From Oryzias latipes (taxonomy: Eukaryota > Chordata > Actinopteri > Beloniformes > Adrianichthyidae), in the NCBI RefSeq assembly GCF_002234675.1, contig NC_019866.2, forward strand, positions 20,009,311-20,073,310: a DNA stretch of 64,000 nucleotides, written 5' to 3'. Under the pieces are notes generated by a model. That model was given only the letters and a program-made list of their open reading frames with translations, did no database searches and was not told the origin of the DNA. A program made the translations under genes and the position numbers. Of this stretch, positions 44,701 through 55,703 are shown piece by piece (position 1 is the stretch's first letter; each line of letters begins with the position of its first letter).

Positions 44701-46914
44701 TGTCAACTGACTGCCATCTCTGACAAAAAGCGCCGTCTGATTTGGAGAAACTCTCACCTGTGGTGCCATTGACTGCCATGATGGTGGACTTTCCCACAAG
44801 TAAGCACACCGGCCATGACGGCTCGCCGCTGAGCTGCAGCCCGCACTGGATCCACATGACCGATTCCCGCATGGACTTCCTCCACAGCTCCAGACCGCCG
44901 ACTGCAGAAGCGGCCACCACGCTGAAAACTGCGCAGAGAAGAGTAGGTTCATTAAAAACACAACAAGAAGACCGTTCGGCAGCAGTTTTACATGTCCAGT
45001 AGAAACTGAGTTTAGTGTGTTTTCTGATCTTTATCATATGTCTAACCCTTTTTAAACTCTATCAATGATCATATGAGGCTGAGGAGCAAGAAAGATTTCA
45101 CTGTGCCAAACATCCTCATGCCCTTTGCACCTGACACCTCCCTTCTCACATGAAAAGCTCTAGTTCATCATTCCAAGAAGAGAAGACGGTCAGGTTAGAT
45201 CAGCTCTGATCTTCCACAGAGTTCACCTTTGTTTCCTGGAGTTGAGCGCGTGTCATTGGATCTGGATGTTACGCCCAGGAGCACATCCTGCATTGAATCT
45301 CCATCAACGTCCCATAATGCCAGTGGGGGGGGAGTGACGCCTGCACAGAAAAGTGAGATGAATTGACTGCATGGTTGATTTAAAAATTTAAAAAAAAACT
45401 GAATCCTGAATGGTTTTCTGAAGGATCCTATGTTAACTGCAGCAAATGAAAGGCAGATGTTGCCTTGACAACAGAAAGTCTCAGTAATTACTGTTATCAC
45501 CAGCAAAATGAGCTCTTAATGAGTATTTATGTTTCTTAAAGGCATTCAGAAAAAAAGCAAACATCTGTGATGAGGGAAACCTCCTCACCTCCTGCATCCC
45601 CCAGCGCTTTCTCCCACTGAAGCTTTTTCTGCAGCTCTCGCTTCTGGCAGGGAATCAGGAAAGCACACAGCAACACTAGCGATGTGGCGCAGAACAGAGG
45701 CACCAGGAAAAACGCACTCCGGACAGCGTGTTTGCTCCTTCCTCTTTTGTCGTCTGTGTCACGAATGCCTGATGCAGAGCTTCCCGCCGGCCCCACGTCG
45801 ACCCCCATCTTTTCCCGAGCCGAGTCCCTGTGGCTCCAGTACTGGGAGGCTTTGACGTTGTCTCTGTCTTGCCTCTTGGGGAGCCTCTCCATCCACTCAT
45901 CCTCATCTTCCTCATCCTCCTCCTGCACGTCGTCAGTGGCACCCACAATTCGGCGGGATCTTCCTCCACGCAGGCTGGCGGAGCCGGACGCCAGGCAGCT
46001 GTCCCGGCTGAGGCCATTCCGCGGATAGTTGAGCACCAGGTCGTCTTCTTCGCTCTCATCTTCGCTGTCCGCTTGGGTGAGGGGGTCGTACTCCCCCAGC
46101 TCGGAGCCCTTCTTCCCTGCAGAGACACACAGAACTGACCGTGAAACGAGTCTGCCTCATCTTTATGGGCTTTTTTGTAACAGTTTGTGGCCAAAACCCA
46201 GACAAAATGCCCCGGGTGGTTAAATTATTAACTGAAAATTAAATAATGTTATGACATAGGAGGGGGGGGGACTAAATTTTTAATATAATAATATATTTTC
46301 ATTGTTTTCAATTTGCAAAATATGAAAAAAACAGAAATGGATTGTCCAAAAATAGGTGACAGAATATTAACGAAATTTATAATAAACTGTTTTTATGAAT
46401 AAAACCTTTCAAATAAATAATCCTCCAATGTAATAAACATGAACTATAACATTTATGCAATTAATGACAGTGTATGTTATAGTTTCCTTTGTTTACAATG
46501 ACAGAAATCTCGTTTTTGGGGCCTGCTCGGTTCTCCTCCTGATCTTTGCGCGCGCGCGCTGGAACTGCAGGTGCGCGGCTTCTCCTGGTTTTGGACGTCG
46601 GTTAGCAGCTAAAGCTCACGCGCTGACCGCAACACAGCATCCTGCTTAGGGGATGACCGACTGACCGGTAACCCCCCCGCGAGAAACTGACCTTCATGGT
46701 AGAATCATAGAATGACGACATAAAAACGAGGGATATTTCGGTAGAACGTGACGTGGGGATTCAAAAAGTCGGTTGTATGGATTTAAAGCTAAAAGCGGCA
46801 CGCGCCTAGCGTCTGTCATTCAAACACGTAACCGGACCGCTTTGCTGACGATCCGTTGGAGTCCAGCATCATCTTACCGGGCAGTTTGAGGGCGCGGGAC
46901 AGAGCCGCTGCCAT
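40280..46914 (-). CDS. FAM234B: FAM234B, single-pass membrane protein with FG-GAP-like repeats
   Basis: Member of the FAM234 (ITFG3-related) family; molecular function is not established. Twelve exons, minus strand: 46878-46914, 45589-46116, 45227-45340, 44758-44928, 43744-43859, 43018-43168, 42756-42897, 41845-42039, 41640-41718, 41391-41558, 41173-41293, 40280-40506; phases agree throughout and give 682 aa. The start MAAALSRALKLPGKK and GEYDPLTQADSEDESE match human FAM234B. After a long acidic N-terminal cytosolic region comes a membrane helix at about 145-167 (SAFFLVPLFCATSLVLLCAF). The extracellular part has WDVDGDSMQDVLLG, LLPDLQGDSVPDLLV and HFNDDGVLDLFIQ, beta-propeller-like blades with DxDGD-type Ca-binding loops, and NGTTG/NGSNGHLLW motifs. 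It is divergent from POLDIP3, with the U12 gene between them. Confidence 0.95.
41750..41803. repeat. (TG)n microsatellite in FAM234B intron
   Basis: A gt run of about 50 bp with one imperfection, about 40 bp from the exon at 41845. Confidence 0.95.
42040..42755 (-). other. FAM234B intron 7 (nothing recognised)
   Basis: Very AT-rich with no element ends or coding similarity. Confidence 0.4.
43985..44453 (-). repeat. Dispersed repeat A, copy 7
   Basis: Nearly full copy in a FAM234B intron: tagccaaagaaaaaaagatg, tttctgcagagcggccgaag, cctgcctcaactccctatcc, aggtggatgcatcagaatgg, ctcttgatttaagatttgaa and the end ggagtgggtccttaa. It is the best reference copy in the window for this orientation. 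Confidence 0.65.
46117..46877 (-). other. FAM234B intron 1
   Basis: AT-rich in 46200-46480 and GC-rich in 46540-46700 (cgcgcgcgct near 46550), consistent with a CpG island reaching from the promoter into the first intron. No other gene was seen. Confidence 0.4.
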
Positions 46915-47386
46915 TTGTCCTGTCCGCCAGGTTCCGTTGCGAGGGAGCTGTGACAGGCAGCTACTGTGCTGTGCACATCTGATCTGTTCCAAGCACGGTG
47001 CATCATGGGAAATTGAGTTAAATACCCTCGCAGGCATTGTGCGGGCAGAGATAATAATTGTTTTACAAAAAACACAAAATTGGGGGGGGGGGTACATTGA
47101 ATACGTCATAATCTCATTTTTAAAAATGGATTTACATTAAAAATTGTAAACCAGTTAAAACTAGTTAAAAGAAAGTCAATAAATGAAACAATCATAACTT
47201 GAAAGAAAATTACCATTTCCCTCAACTATTTCCAGTGTTAGATGGATTGTTAATTATCATGAATCATCAATGTGTCTGCATCTTCGATTTAAAGTACATG
47301 TATTGAGTAATTATGAAAATAATGTGTTTAATAGGGTTCCGGGTCGGGTGATATGAGTAGTTATATTTTACATTTGGGGAAGGGTA

Positions 47387-47538
47387 GGGCAGACCCCAGT
47401 CCCACGAGGCATCTCGCGAAGTAAGCAAGTCACCTCAGCAGGCAGGCCTGTGCCCCGTCAAAAATTCCTCTCGTATTGTGAACGAGGATACGGGCGTCAC
47501 CCCGCATCGTTATTTTCCTTACTCATCAGTTTAAGGCA
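47387..47538 (-). ncRNA. rnu12: U12 spliceosomal snRNA gene
   Basis: U12 is the minor-spliceosome snRNA that pairs with the branch site of U12-type introns. On the minus strand the 5' end reads TGCCTTAAACTGATGAGTAA, then GGAAAATAACGAT, which contains the branch-site recognition segment (GTAAGGAA) and differs from human U12 by only one base in the first 30. It is followed by stem IIa (CGGGGTGACGCCCG), stem IIb (CTCGT..ACGAG), an Sm site (AATTTTTG) and the 3' stem-loop GCTTACTTCGCGAGATGCC bound by the 65K protein. Paired changes relative to human in stem IIb and the 3' stem keep the pairing, which argues for a working gene. The 3' end near GGTCTGCCC is approximate. Human RNU12 also lies beside POLDIP3. 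Confidence 0.94.
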
Positions 47539-48026
47539 TACTGAGACAACGTCCTCACAGCAGTATAGACACAGTGCCAAAGAACTCTCACTCATGGTTT
47601 TCATGCTACCAATGTAAACACAGACTTAACATCGACTTAAAATGTTATATAATAATAGCTCATCAATATGATCGACGATCTAATACATTCCGTAGTCAAG
47701 AACAACTTTAGATACACATGCATTGGATTTCAATGCAACAGCGCAATGGTTTGTGGGTAAACTATTTGGGCGTGTGGGATTTGTGCTTAAGGTATTTGTA
47801 CTTTAGGTTCTTTCCTGTACACTATACTTCAGCAAAATGTATCTTAAAATATATTCACTAAATTATAAAGGAAGTTTTCATTAAGTACAATTAAATTTAG
47901 TTTGAAATTTTGATGTTATAAACAATATTTGGCATGAATTTTGGCCTAACTCATTCCCCGTAGTACTCCTTGCGGACAACTTTGTCTTGAAGTGGCGCAT
48001 GCGCATAGTCAAGCAAGAAGAAGAAG
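47539..48026. promoter_or_regulatory. Shared U12 / POLDIP3 upstream region
   Basis: The 488 bp between the 5' ends of U12 (minus) and the POLDIP3 ATG (plus) must hold both promoters. U12 should use an RNA polymerase II snRNA promoter with a proximal element about 50-60 bp upstream (around 47590-47600), but I could not confirm that motif by eye. POLDIP3's 5' UTR probably starts within the last 100 bp. Confidence 0.5.
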
Positions 48027-51000
48027 ATGGCAGACGTTTCTTTGGATGAAGTCATACGTCGGCGCGGTATTAACCTCAAAGTTCCTGTTAAACGGTACCT
48101 ACAAACACTTTAAAGTAAAGAAAAAAATAGAAGTTTATGATACTAAACAAATATTGAAATGTGTAAACGCAGCATGCACATTGAAAGCTGTTTGTCGACC
48201 AGTGAGCACCGAAAGCTCCAGCTCGCATCGTGAACGCTAAGCTAAAGTAGCATTATTGCTGTGGGCCTTCGGATAATAAGATGTTAATCTCACGTTTGGT
48301 AATAACTTAGAGGTTATTTAACCAGAAAAAACACTTGTTAAGTTTTGGTAGTTATAAGAAAACGTAAAAATGAAAAGAATTGTTTCGCTCTTATGTTTGG
48401 TGGATGTGTGTAGTTTGGTAGTAGTTGTGCTTATAGCGAAGCGGGGTTTCTCCTCATAACTCTTAAGGCATGCAGTACTGTTTAACGAATGGGCTCTTGT
48501 TTACTTACCTGGTTCCTAGGTATAAATCCGTGTTGTTTGATTGCTCAGTTGGTGCTGGATGGCCTTACGCAAGCAAAGTAAATAAGTAAAGTAGCTTTAA
48601 GCTGGGTAGCCTCGGACACGTTAGCAAGGTTTGGCTAACGTATAGAAATAATTTACGCCAAAAGATATATAAAAGTAGCTATTAATTTTACTTTCACAAT
48701 TGCTTTTTTCCAACCACTAGTATTTCGTGTAAGTTTGGTCAGTGATGTCTTTTTGTCTAAAAAGTTATTCCCTTTTCCTTTCTCCAATGAATTTTTTTCT
48801 TCTGATGTGTTTCATTCTCTTGTGGTATTTATTTTATCTGATGATAAAGGACATATATTAAGAAAATTAAGCTTAAGTTGCTGCATTTATGAGGATTTTT
48901 ATATTTAAATTGTTGTGAATCAGGAGCAGACAAACAAAGGTTGTTGCAGTGTCGTAGTGGGCCACAAGCTCCCTGCTGTGCTCCATTCTGATGCATCCAC
49001 TTGTAGACAACTACATCCATGTACGTCTTCGTTTATCTTCATCCAAGCTGGCTCCTGGCTCAAAACTGTACGACTGGGTAGCTTCAATTTTGCTTACCAT
49101 TTTTGATACACCGGGGTGTGTGAAAGGCTGTAACTTAGTGGAAGTGAGTGTAAAGAAGCTGATGATGGGAAGTGGGGCCTGGCTTACTTCCAGCCAACAG
49201 TCCAGAACACAACTCATAGGGGAATTTCTAATAAACTACTGCTGCTCTGGAGAAAAGGATGTCCCAGAAAATGACACAGGTTATTTGATTTTGGCTAATT
49301 ACAACATAATCGTTACTAAAAGACGATTGGGAAGGCTTTTACAATAGATGGAAAGATGATTGGAGAGTGATTGGAGCCAAATATAGACCATTTTAAAGAA
49401 AGCTTTTTTTTTACATCCCATATAATAGTTAACTTTAGTTGTTGTCATCAATCTAAAATATTGCTTAATTGGTTTTGATTTATTTTATTACATTTATAGG
49501 GTTTCTAATGTATTTTTGAAATATTTTCGAATTTCAAAAGATTAAAATTATTACTATATTATTACTAATTATTTGTAATATGGCACGATTCACTTGCACA
49601 CCAATTAGTAGCAACTGTTTCTTCCTCTGGTGTATATGCACATATAGCAGGCGTATGGTCATGTGTAAAGGGATGCAGAACAGATGAAGCCTGCCCACTC
49701 GTTATTTGCAAACAACCTTTTTTTTGGTGAAAAAATTTTTTTTTGGTCCTTATTCATTCTAACCTTATTTTCCTATTGTTGCGGTTAATCAGAATCTGAA
49801 CTTTCTTTATTGTCATTGGGGTTAAAATAATATATAAAAGTCAGGATCTGACATAAAGATACTATTTAAAATATAAAATACAAAACAAATGTAGTACACT
49901 TGTGTGGGATTGTCATTTCTAGGTTGTGCTGTTTGTTGACATGGCTCATCTTGTCCTCAGGCCTCCATTTGGACGGGGTTTAGGAGGGGATGGGAAAAAT
50001 TTTGATGCCAGACAAATCATTGGAACAAGTGATGTGAGACAGCGGCTTGGCGTGGGAACAACAAAGGGTAAAGCTCATCTTAATGTTTGATTCTTGGATG
50101 AAATGTTTTTTCCCAGATCCTCTAAAACAAACATTTTCATTCCAGGTTTTCAAGTAAAAGATGCCAGAGAAAAACTTGTCCAAAAAGACGCCCGTTTTAA
50201 AATTCAGGGCAGGGGAGGTGCATCAGCTGTGCAGGACGCCCGGCAGATGATCACATCCAGAAAGCAGGGGCAGACGCTCTCCAGCATCCCTGCACAAACG
50301 ACGCTAAAAGCAGTGATTTCACAGCAGCTGCAGAGCAAAACTCTGGTTCCTCCCATACAGATTCAAACCGTCAGTCATTTTCCTGGCATCAATGCGCGGC
50401 AGTTTAGCTCTGCTGTACAAGGACTGAGTGCAAGAGGCATCACTGCACCGCAGCTGAGCAACAATGGGAGAGTGATGGATGCTCGCGACAGGCTGAGCCT
50501 CAAGAGGAGCCTTGGAGGAACGCCGACACAATCAGCCATGGCTCCACCTCTAAAAATTACCAAGACCATACAGGTGAGGGGCCGTTGTTTAGATCGTGAG
50601 CAGATTTGAAGCAAAGTGACATCAGGGGTTCCCACAAATCACTCAATGGTTTCCTCTTTTTTTTACATTTCATTTTGATTTCTGGAAATTACTTTTACTT
50701 TTCTGGAACCTTTTTTTTTTTCTTCTTTACAGAAACTGGAAAAGGTAGATACTATGGGACATTGCTGATTGGATAATTAAGTTTTTCCATTATTTTACCC
50801 AGAAGTAATTTGTCATGAGCTGATTCTGGATATGCTCCATACTGACCATAAAGCCTTTAGTGGTGTAATGATTAAGGACGCATTTGATAAAACTCAAACG
50901 TCAATCAATCAGCGATGCTTCATAGAACGTACCGTTTCCAGTTTCTTATAGGGTTTTGTTTTTTAACATTTCATTACAATTTCTGGAAATTTATTTTTTC

Positions 51001-51915
51001 AAAACATTTCATTTTTTTGGAATTGTGTTTTTGAAAATGTGATTTTTGTTTTATTGTTTGTTTCACTTTTTTAAATTGTTGTTGTGGTCTTTAATATGTT
51101 TTTGCTTTGAGTAATTTGTTGATGTTTGAACTTCAGGGCCACCGTAGTTTTGTTTTTATTCATTTTGTAATATCAATTTGTTCTCCACAGCAACGACCTC
51201 TAGGGATGGCAAGTGGAATACGTGCAGCTGCACAGGTAGTTCTATTCCTTTATGTATTTATGACACAAACAATGGGATCCAGTATCTCATGTTCCTGCCT
51301 CCTGATGTTTCCGTGACTTGGCACTGCCACATCCACCACAACGGCTTTCCTCTGTTCTTTATCCACCACTACAATGTCTGGTTGGTTCTCCATTACCATC
51401 CTATCAGTCTGGATCTGGAAGCCCCACAGGATCTTTGCCCTCTCATTCTCTACCACCTTCGGAGGTGTTTCCCATTTTGACCTTGGGGTTTCCAGTTCAT
51501 ATTCTGCACACATCTTCCTCTATATTATTCCAGCCACTTGATTGTGGCGCTCCATGTATGCTTTCCCTGCCAGCATCTTACACCCTGCAGTTATGTGCTG
51601 GATTGTTTCAGGCGCCTCTTTGCACAGCCTACACCTTGGGTCTTGTCTGGTGTGGTAGATCTGAGCCTCTATTGCTCTGGTGCTCAGGACTTGTTCCTGA
51701 GCTGCCAGGATGAGCGCTTCAGTGCTGTCCTGTAGGCCAGCCCTTTCTAGCCATTGGTAGGATTTCTTGATATCAGCCACTTCAGTTATGGTCTGGTGGT
51801 ACATCCCATGCAGGGGTTTGTCCTCCCATGAGGATCTGTCCTCCAGCACTGTATCCTCTGCTGTCCATTGCCTGAGACATTTACTGAGCACACTGTCAGC
51901 TGGGGCCTTGAGCTC

Positions 51916-51966
<51 letters not shown>

Positions 51967-53747
51967 TGTGTGTGTGCGTGATCAACCATTGATTTTTTTT
52001 TTTTTTTGTAGGAATTTTTGATAGAACAAATGTGACCATGTTATTCTTTTTTTAAGCCTGACCTGAATGACATTGATGGGACCTCCAGCAAACAAATAAA
52101 GTTCACAACTGCCAACAATATGCTGCAATCACGGGTAAGCTTAGATGCACAACATTCAGCTAAACCCATTCATTTAAGGCATACTTGGAGTGTTTTCATT
52201 ACTCCTGGTCGTGTTTGCTCTTTCTCACAGTCTGGTTCTGTGGGCTCCACATTCTCCATGTCGGCCCCGATCACCAAGGTGGTTAAAAACGATGCGTACA
52301 CGGCTCCACGGCCTCCTGTCCCCGTGGCTCCCACCCGACCAAACGCCAGCACGGCCGCCGCACGCACCTCCGCTGCAGCGCTGCAGCCGGTCTCCAGGAC
52401 TCTTCAGCAAAGCACAGCAGAGACCATAACCACAGCGCCAACTCCTCCACAGGTGAGTCAGTGTACTTCATTCTTCATCGCATTCAGCTCTTCTGTCTCA
52501 CAACTGTGGCTGGTCATAACTGGAATAGGACAGAATATGGCTAAAATTATTCAATTACAAATGTATGAGAACATGACAATAGTTATAGATTACAAATGAG
52601 ATTAGTATGATTTAAAAAAAAAACAACACTAATTTGTCTGTAATTAATCGCGATTAATGCGGTAATTTGACACTCCTACTCTGTATATCAAACAGTATTT
52701 AGAAAATCCACTATTCACTATGCAGCATGTTGATAATAACCTTGCAAATCCACTACTCACTACTTTAGTGAATTAAATCTGTATAATTTGACTGTGAAAA
52801 CAGCAGGTTCCCTGAAAGTGGAATAAAAGTTCATCATAGACAAATTGGAATGAGAGACAGTGATCCCCATCTTACTGACATACACACCTGCTTCTAATTC
52901 TGATGTGTTTTTGATGCAGCCCACCTTCAGCCCCCTGGAAGGCACCAAAATAACCGTCAACAACCTGCATCCACGAGTCACAGAGGAAGACATAGTGGTG
53001 AGCAGATTGAACTTCAGGCTTCAAGCTTTTCTTCTAATTGTTATTGGGTGTTATATAAGAGATGCTGCGGTGACTCACTGTGTGTTGTGCTTTCGTTTCC
53101 AGGAGCTGTTCTGTGTGTGCGGTGCCTTGAAGCGAGCGCGGCTAGTCAAGGTCGGCGTCGCTGAAGTGGTGTTTGTGCGTAAAGAAGATGCCGTGAGTGC
53201 GTACAGGAAGTACAACAACCGCTGCTTGGATGGTGAGTGCTTCTGGAAAAAGAATCCAAAATCCTATTCCTACGAAGAAACCTTATTTTTGTCCTAATCA
53301 GTTTTTCTTATTTACCTGAAGGTCAACCTATGAAGTGTAACCTTCATATTCAGGGAAATGTGATCACTTCTGATCAGCCTATTCTGCTGTAAGTGACCTG
53401 GAGAAGTTTCACTCTTCCCCTGAAACCTAAACATAAAAAGTTCAGTGTGTTATTCAGTGTTCTGCATGCTTGTTGTTTCGTGTTTGTGAAGATTTGCGAC
53501 AATCATGCAGCTTTTGGGTTCCTACAGGAGACTGAGTGACACTCCCGGGACAGGCGGCAGCACAAAGAAAGACGGTTTGCCTCCCTCTTTGTCTCGCACC
53601 GGCCAGAGATCCTCGTCCCAGCCCACTCCAGAGGTGGACCCCCAGACCATCCTTAAAGCTTTGTTCAAGTCCACCGCGCAGTCCACCACCACCACCACCT
53701 CCGACGCCCCCAGTTCGCAGACCACCGCCTTCCGCATCAAGATTTAG
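48027..53747 (+). CDS. POLDIP3: POLDIP3 (SKAR / PDIP46), RRM mRNA-export adaptor
   Basis: Nuclear RRM protein that binds DNA polymerase delta p50, is phosphorylated by S6K1, and couples spliced, exon-junction-bound mRNA to export (TREX) and translation. Ten exons in phase: 48027-48094, 49961-50067, 50146-50573, 51191-51235, 52057-52134, 52231-52452, 52920-52997, 53103-53232, 53322-53388, 53528-53747, giving 480 aa (human 421). It starts MADVSLDEVIRRRGINLK. Residues about 30-165 carry repeated DAR motifs (NFDARQIIG, VKDAREKL, QKDARFKI, VQDARQMI, VMDARDRLSLKR). The RRM is at about 320-395 (KITVNNLHPRVTEEDIVELF to YNNRCLDGQPMKCNL). The tail PEVDPQTILKALFKS matches human. Exon 4 (45 bp) is followed within about 60 bp by a LINE fragment. 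Divergent from U12. Confidence 0.97.
48095..49960 (+). other. POLDIP3 intron 1
   Basis: Contains repeat A copy 8 (48830-49375). The rest is AT-rich; at about 49795-49825 there is a fragment (ctttctttattgtcattgg) common to the 3' ends of fish retroposons. No gene was recognised. Confidence 0.4.
48830..49375 (+). repeat. Dispersed repeat A, copy 8
   Basis: Same orientation and order as copies 5 and 6: gataaaggacatatattaag, attgttgtgaatcaggagca, gggccacaagctccctgctg, caaaactgtacgactgggta, aactactgctgctctggaga, gacgattgggaaggctttta. The outer termini are worn. Confidence 0.65.
51285..51905 (-). mobile_element. 3' fragment of a restriction-like-endonuclease LINE
   Basis: Minus-strand frames at 51520-51891 and 51250-51513 read SYQWLERAGLQDSTEALI, a CCHC finger CRLCKEAPETIQHITAGC, YMERHNQVAGIIYRKMCAEY, and QPDIVVVDK..AVVVDVAVP, the PD-(D/E)xK-type endonuclease signature. 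The order, finger then endonuclease at the C-terminus, is that of R2/R4/Hero-type LINEs. One frame change separates the parts near 51515. The reverse transcriptase is absent; a GACA microsatellite abuts the 5' side. It lies antisense in POLDIP3 intron 4, beginning about 50 bp after the donor of exon 4. Confidence 0.78.
51917..51966. repeat. (GACA)n microsatellite
   Basis: About twelve gaca units in a row in POLDIP3 intron 4, next to a LINE fragment. Confidence 0.95.
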
Positions 53748-54460
53748 CTCACATGTAAATTACCAACCATATTTGTTTGCGTTTCTCAATGTGGACTTTT
53801 GAAATGTTGTTTTTTTTTCTCTCAGGAGTCCACATTCTCTCATGATAGTGAACAAATATTAGATGAGGCTGTGGAGAATATGAAACTCAGTGTTTGTGGG
53901 GACAAATGACACCTGTAGGCTTTTGAAGTTTCCGATGTGGTGTGATGTTCTATTCAGTTTGGTGAAACAGGAGGGAGGAGTATGTCCATTTCTGTTCTTT
54001 TTTTTTAACATTACTTTCAGACAAAAAACATGTGTAAAGTAAAGATTATGGCATGTTGATCTGATATGAGTGGAAATGTCATTGAGCAATGTAACGTTTA
54101 CATTTAAACTGCCACACAGCTGTTTTATGACATTATCGGCATCTATCAGTTAAGTTCCACGTGAAATCGTTCCCTCGTCGTGAGTTTAGTTGAAACCTAA
54201 ATTAGATTTTGTTTCAGAATAAAAGTTATTTCATGTAATGGCACACAGACAGTACTGTGAGGCTTCCTGGGTGTTTCAGCTCTTGTGGCACTCTGCTGTT
54301 TGTAGCTGTTCTTTTTCTGAACCCATCATTTGTTGTTTGTATGTAACACTTGGTTTCAGACTGTAAACTACTTTGTGTTGCTTTCTTTTGCCCCTCAGCA
54401 GGAGTAGAAAGCTGTCACAACTCTAACACATCGCCAATAAATAGAAAGCTTTGTATGTGT
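53748..54460 (+). other. POLDIP3: POLDIP3 3' UTR with poly(A) signals
   Basis: AATAAA at 54436-54441 is the likely main signal, giving a 3' UTR of about 700 bp. An earlier AATAAA near 54219 could give a shorter form. Confidence 0.65.
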
Positions 54461-55048
54461 TGCCTGGGATTCATCTTTGCTTTAAAAATAATATTGAATG
54501 ATTAAAGCTCTTCTGTTCAATGTGTTATAAAATATCTTAAACTGGAATGACTGAAAAGACTAACATGAGATTTCAAATAAATCACTACAGAAACCTTTGT
54601 TTCTGTCAAATGACAGTAGTATCCAATTACTTAGTACTGCCTCTCTCTGTGATATTTGTATCTAAAAATACAAAACAAACAAAAAATACATATTACCTCT
54701 AAAACTAAACTTTATATTTATTTGTAGAATTTGGGTCAACTGAACCTTGAAATCTGAAGGAAAAAAAGTCTTAAGTTTCATAAATGAGATACTTCAGCTA
54801 GAAAGATGTTAGGTCTTATCTTCCAAAAAAATGCTTACGTTTTTTTTTTTTTTAAATATAACTATTTCTCAAATATAATTTTGTGGTAAACATCAAGTTG
54901 TATAAGCAAACACATTCCCATCTTTGACAAATGAGTGAATGGACATCCAGGGTTTCTGTGAAAGCAGTGCAGCCAAAGGTGATGATCCAAAACATCCCAG
55001 TCAGGTGAGTCCTGAAGCTGGGAAAAAAGCGTCCTTAGGGTTGTTTAA
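54461..55048. other. POLDIP3-RRP7A intergenic, left part
   Basis: AT-rich; nothing recognised before the MITE at 55049. Confidence 0.4.
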
Positions 55049-55243
55049 CCCTTGTGCTATCTTAGATGACCCCACCCTTACATTGACGTGTTCTCCCTAC
55101 CACGATAAAGGTGGAAGATTACATGTAATCCATGGACACCAGTGAAGATCACAAATCATTAAAGAAAAAAGGTTCAGAGCACTGTCTAGTGGGGTCTAGA
55201 TGACCCAACTCCCAATGTTAAAGTGCCCAGGATAGCACAAGGG
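55049..55243 (+). mobile_element. TTAA MITE (family B), copy 3, intact ends
   Basis: The ends cccttgtgctatc and gatagcacaaggg are perfect inverted repeats of 13 bp, flanked on both sides by exact TTAA (55045-55048 and 55244-55247). It is the cleanest copy and defines the family's boundaries. Confidence 0.88.
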
Positions 55244-55431
55244 TTAATGTTTTAGAAAAAAACATTAAACAAATGTTCGGGAAACGGGGGAAGCAAAAAG
55301 GCAAATACGGATTTGCAAACAAAATATGATGGAATCACAGCAACATTTTAATTTGACATTCAAATTTTTCACACATACAAAGATTTACATAAACAAAGCA
55401 TGTTATGGTTTTTCAATTCCTAATCAAAACT

Positions 55432-55614
55432 TTAACATTGGGAGTGGGGTCATCTAGACCCACTAGACCGTGCGCTGAACCTTTTTTATTCAATGATTTA
55501 TGATCTTCACTGGTGTCCATGGATTACATGAAATCTTTCCACCTTTATCCATCTTTGTCATGGTAGGGAGAACACGTCAATGTAAGGGTGGGGTCATCTA
55601 AGATAGCACAAGGG
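55432..55614 (-). mobile_element. TTAA MITE (family B), copy 4, one end lost
   Basis: Inverted relative to copy 3, 190 bp away. The right end gatagcacaaggg plus TTAA is intact; the left end starts inside the element (ctttaacattgggag), so about 20 bp are missing. The two copies could form a long hairpin just upstream of RRP7A. Confidence 0.8.
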
Positions 55615-55703
55615 TTAAACTACTGTTCATAGACTTTTGTCAGGGTCGGCTTTTAAATAAAGTTAGAAACGAAACTACTTCCGGTTTAGGCGTCACATCA
55701 AAA

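Noticed and set aside
44564-45037. 157-codon minus-strand open frame
   Set aside because: Only the middle part is a real FAM234B exon (44758-44928); the rest is intron read-through.
51250-51891. Possible host gene antisense to POLDIP3
   Set aside because: The finger and endonuclease motifs belong to a LINE protein and the frame is interrupted.
51917-51966. Regular short repeats resembling an array
   Set aside because: A plain GACA microsatellite; no spacer-repeat pattern. No CRISPR array exists in this eukaryotic DNA.
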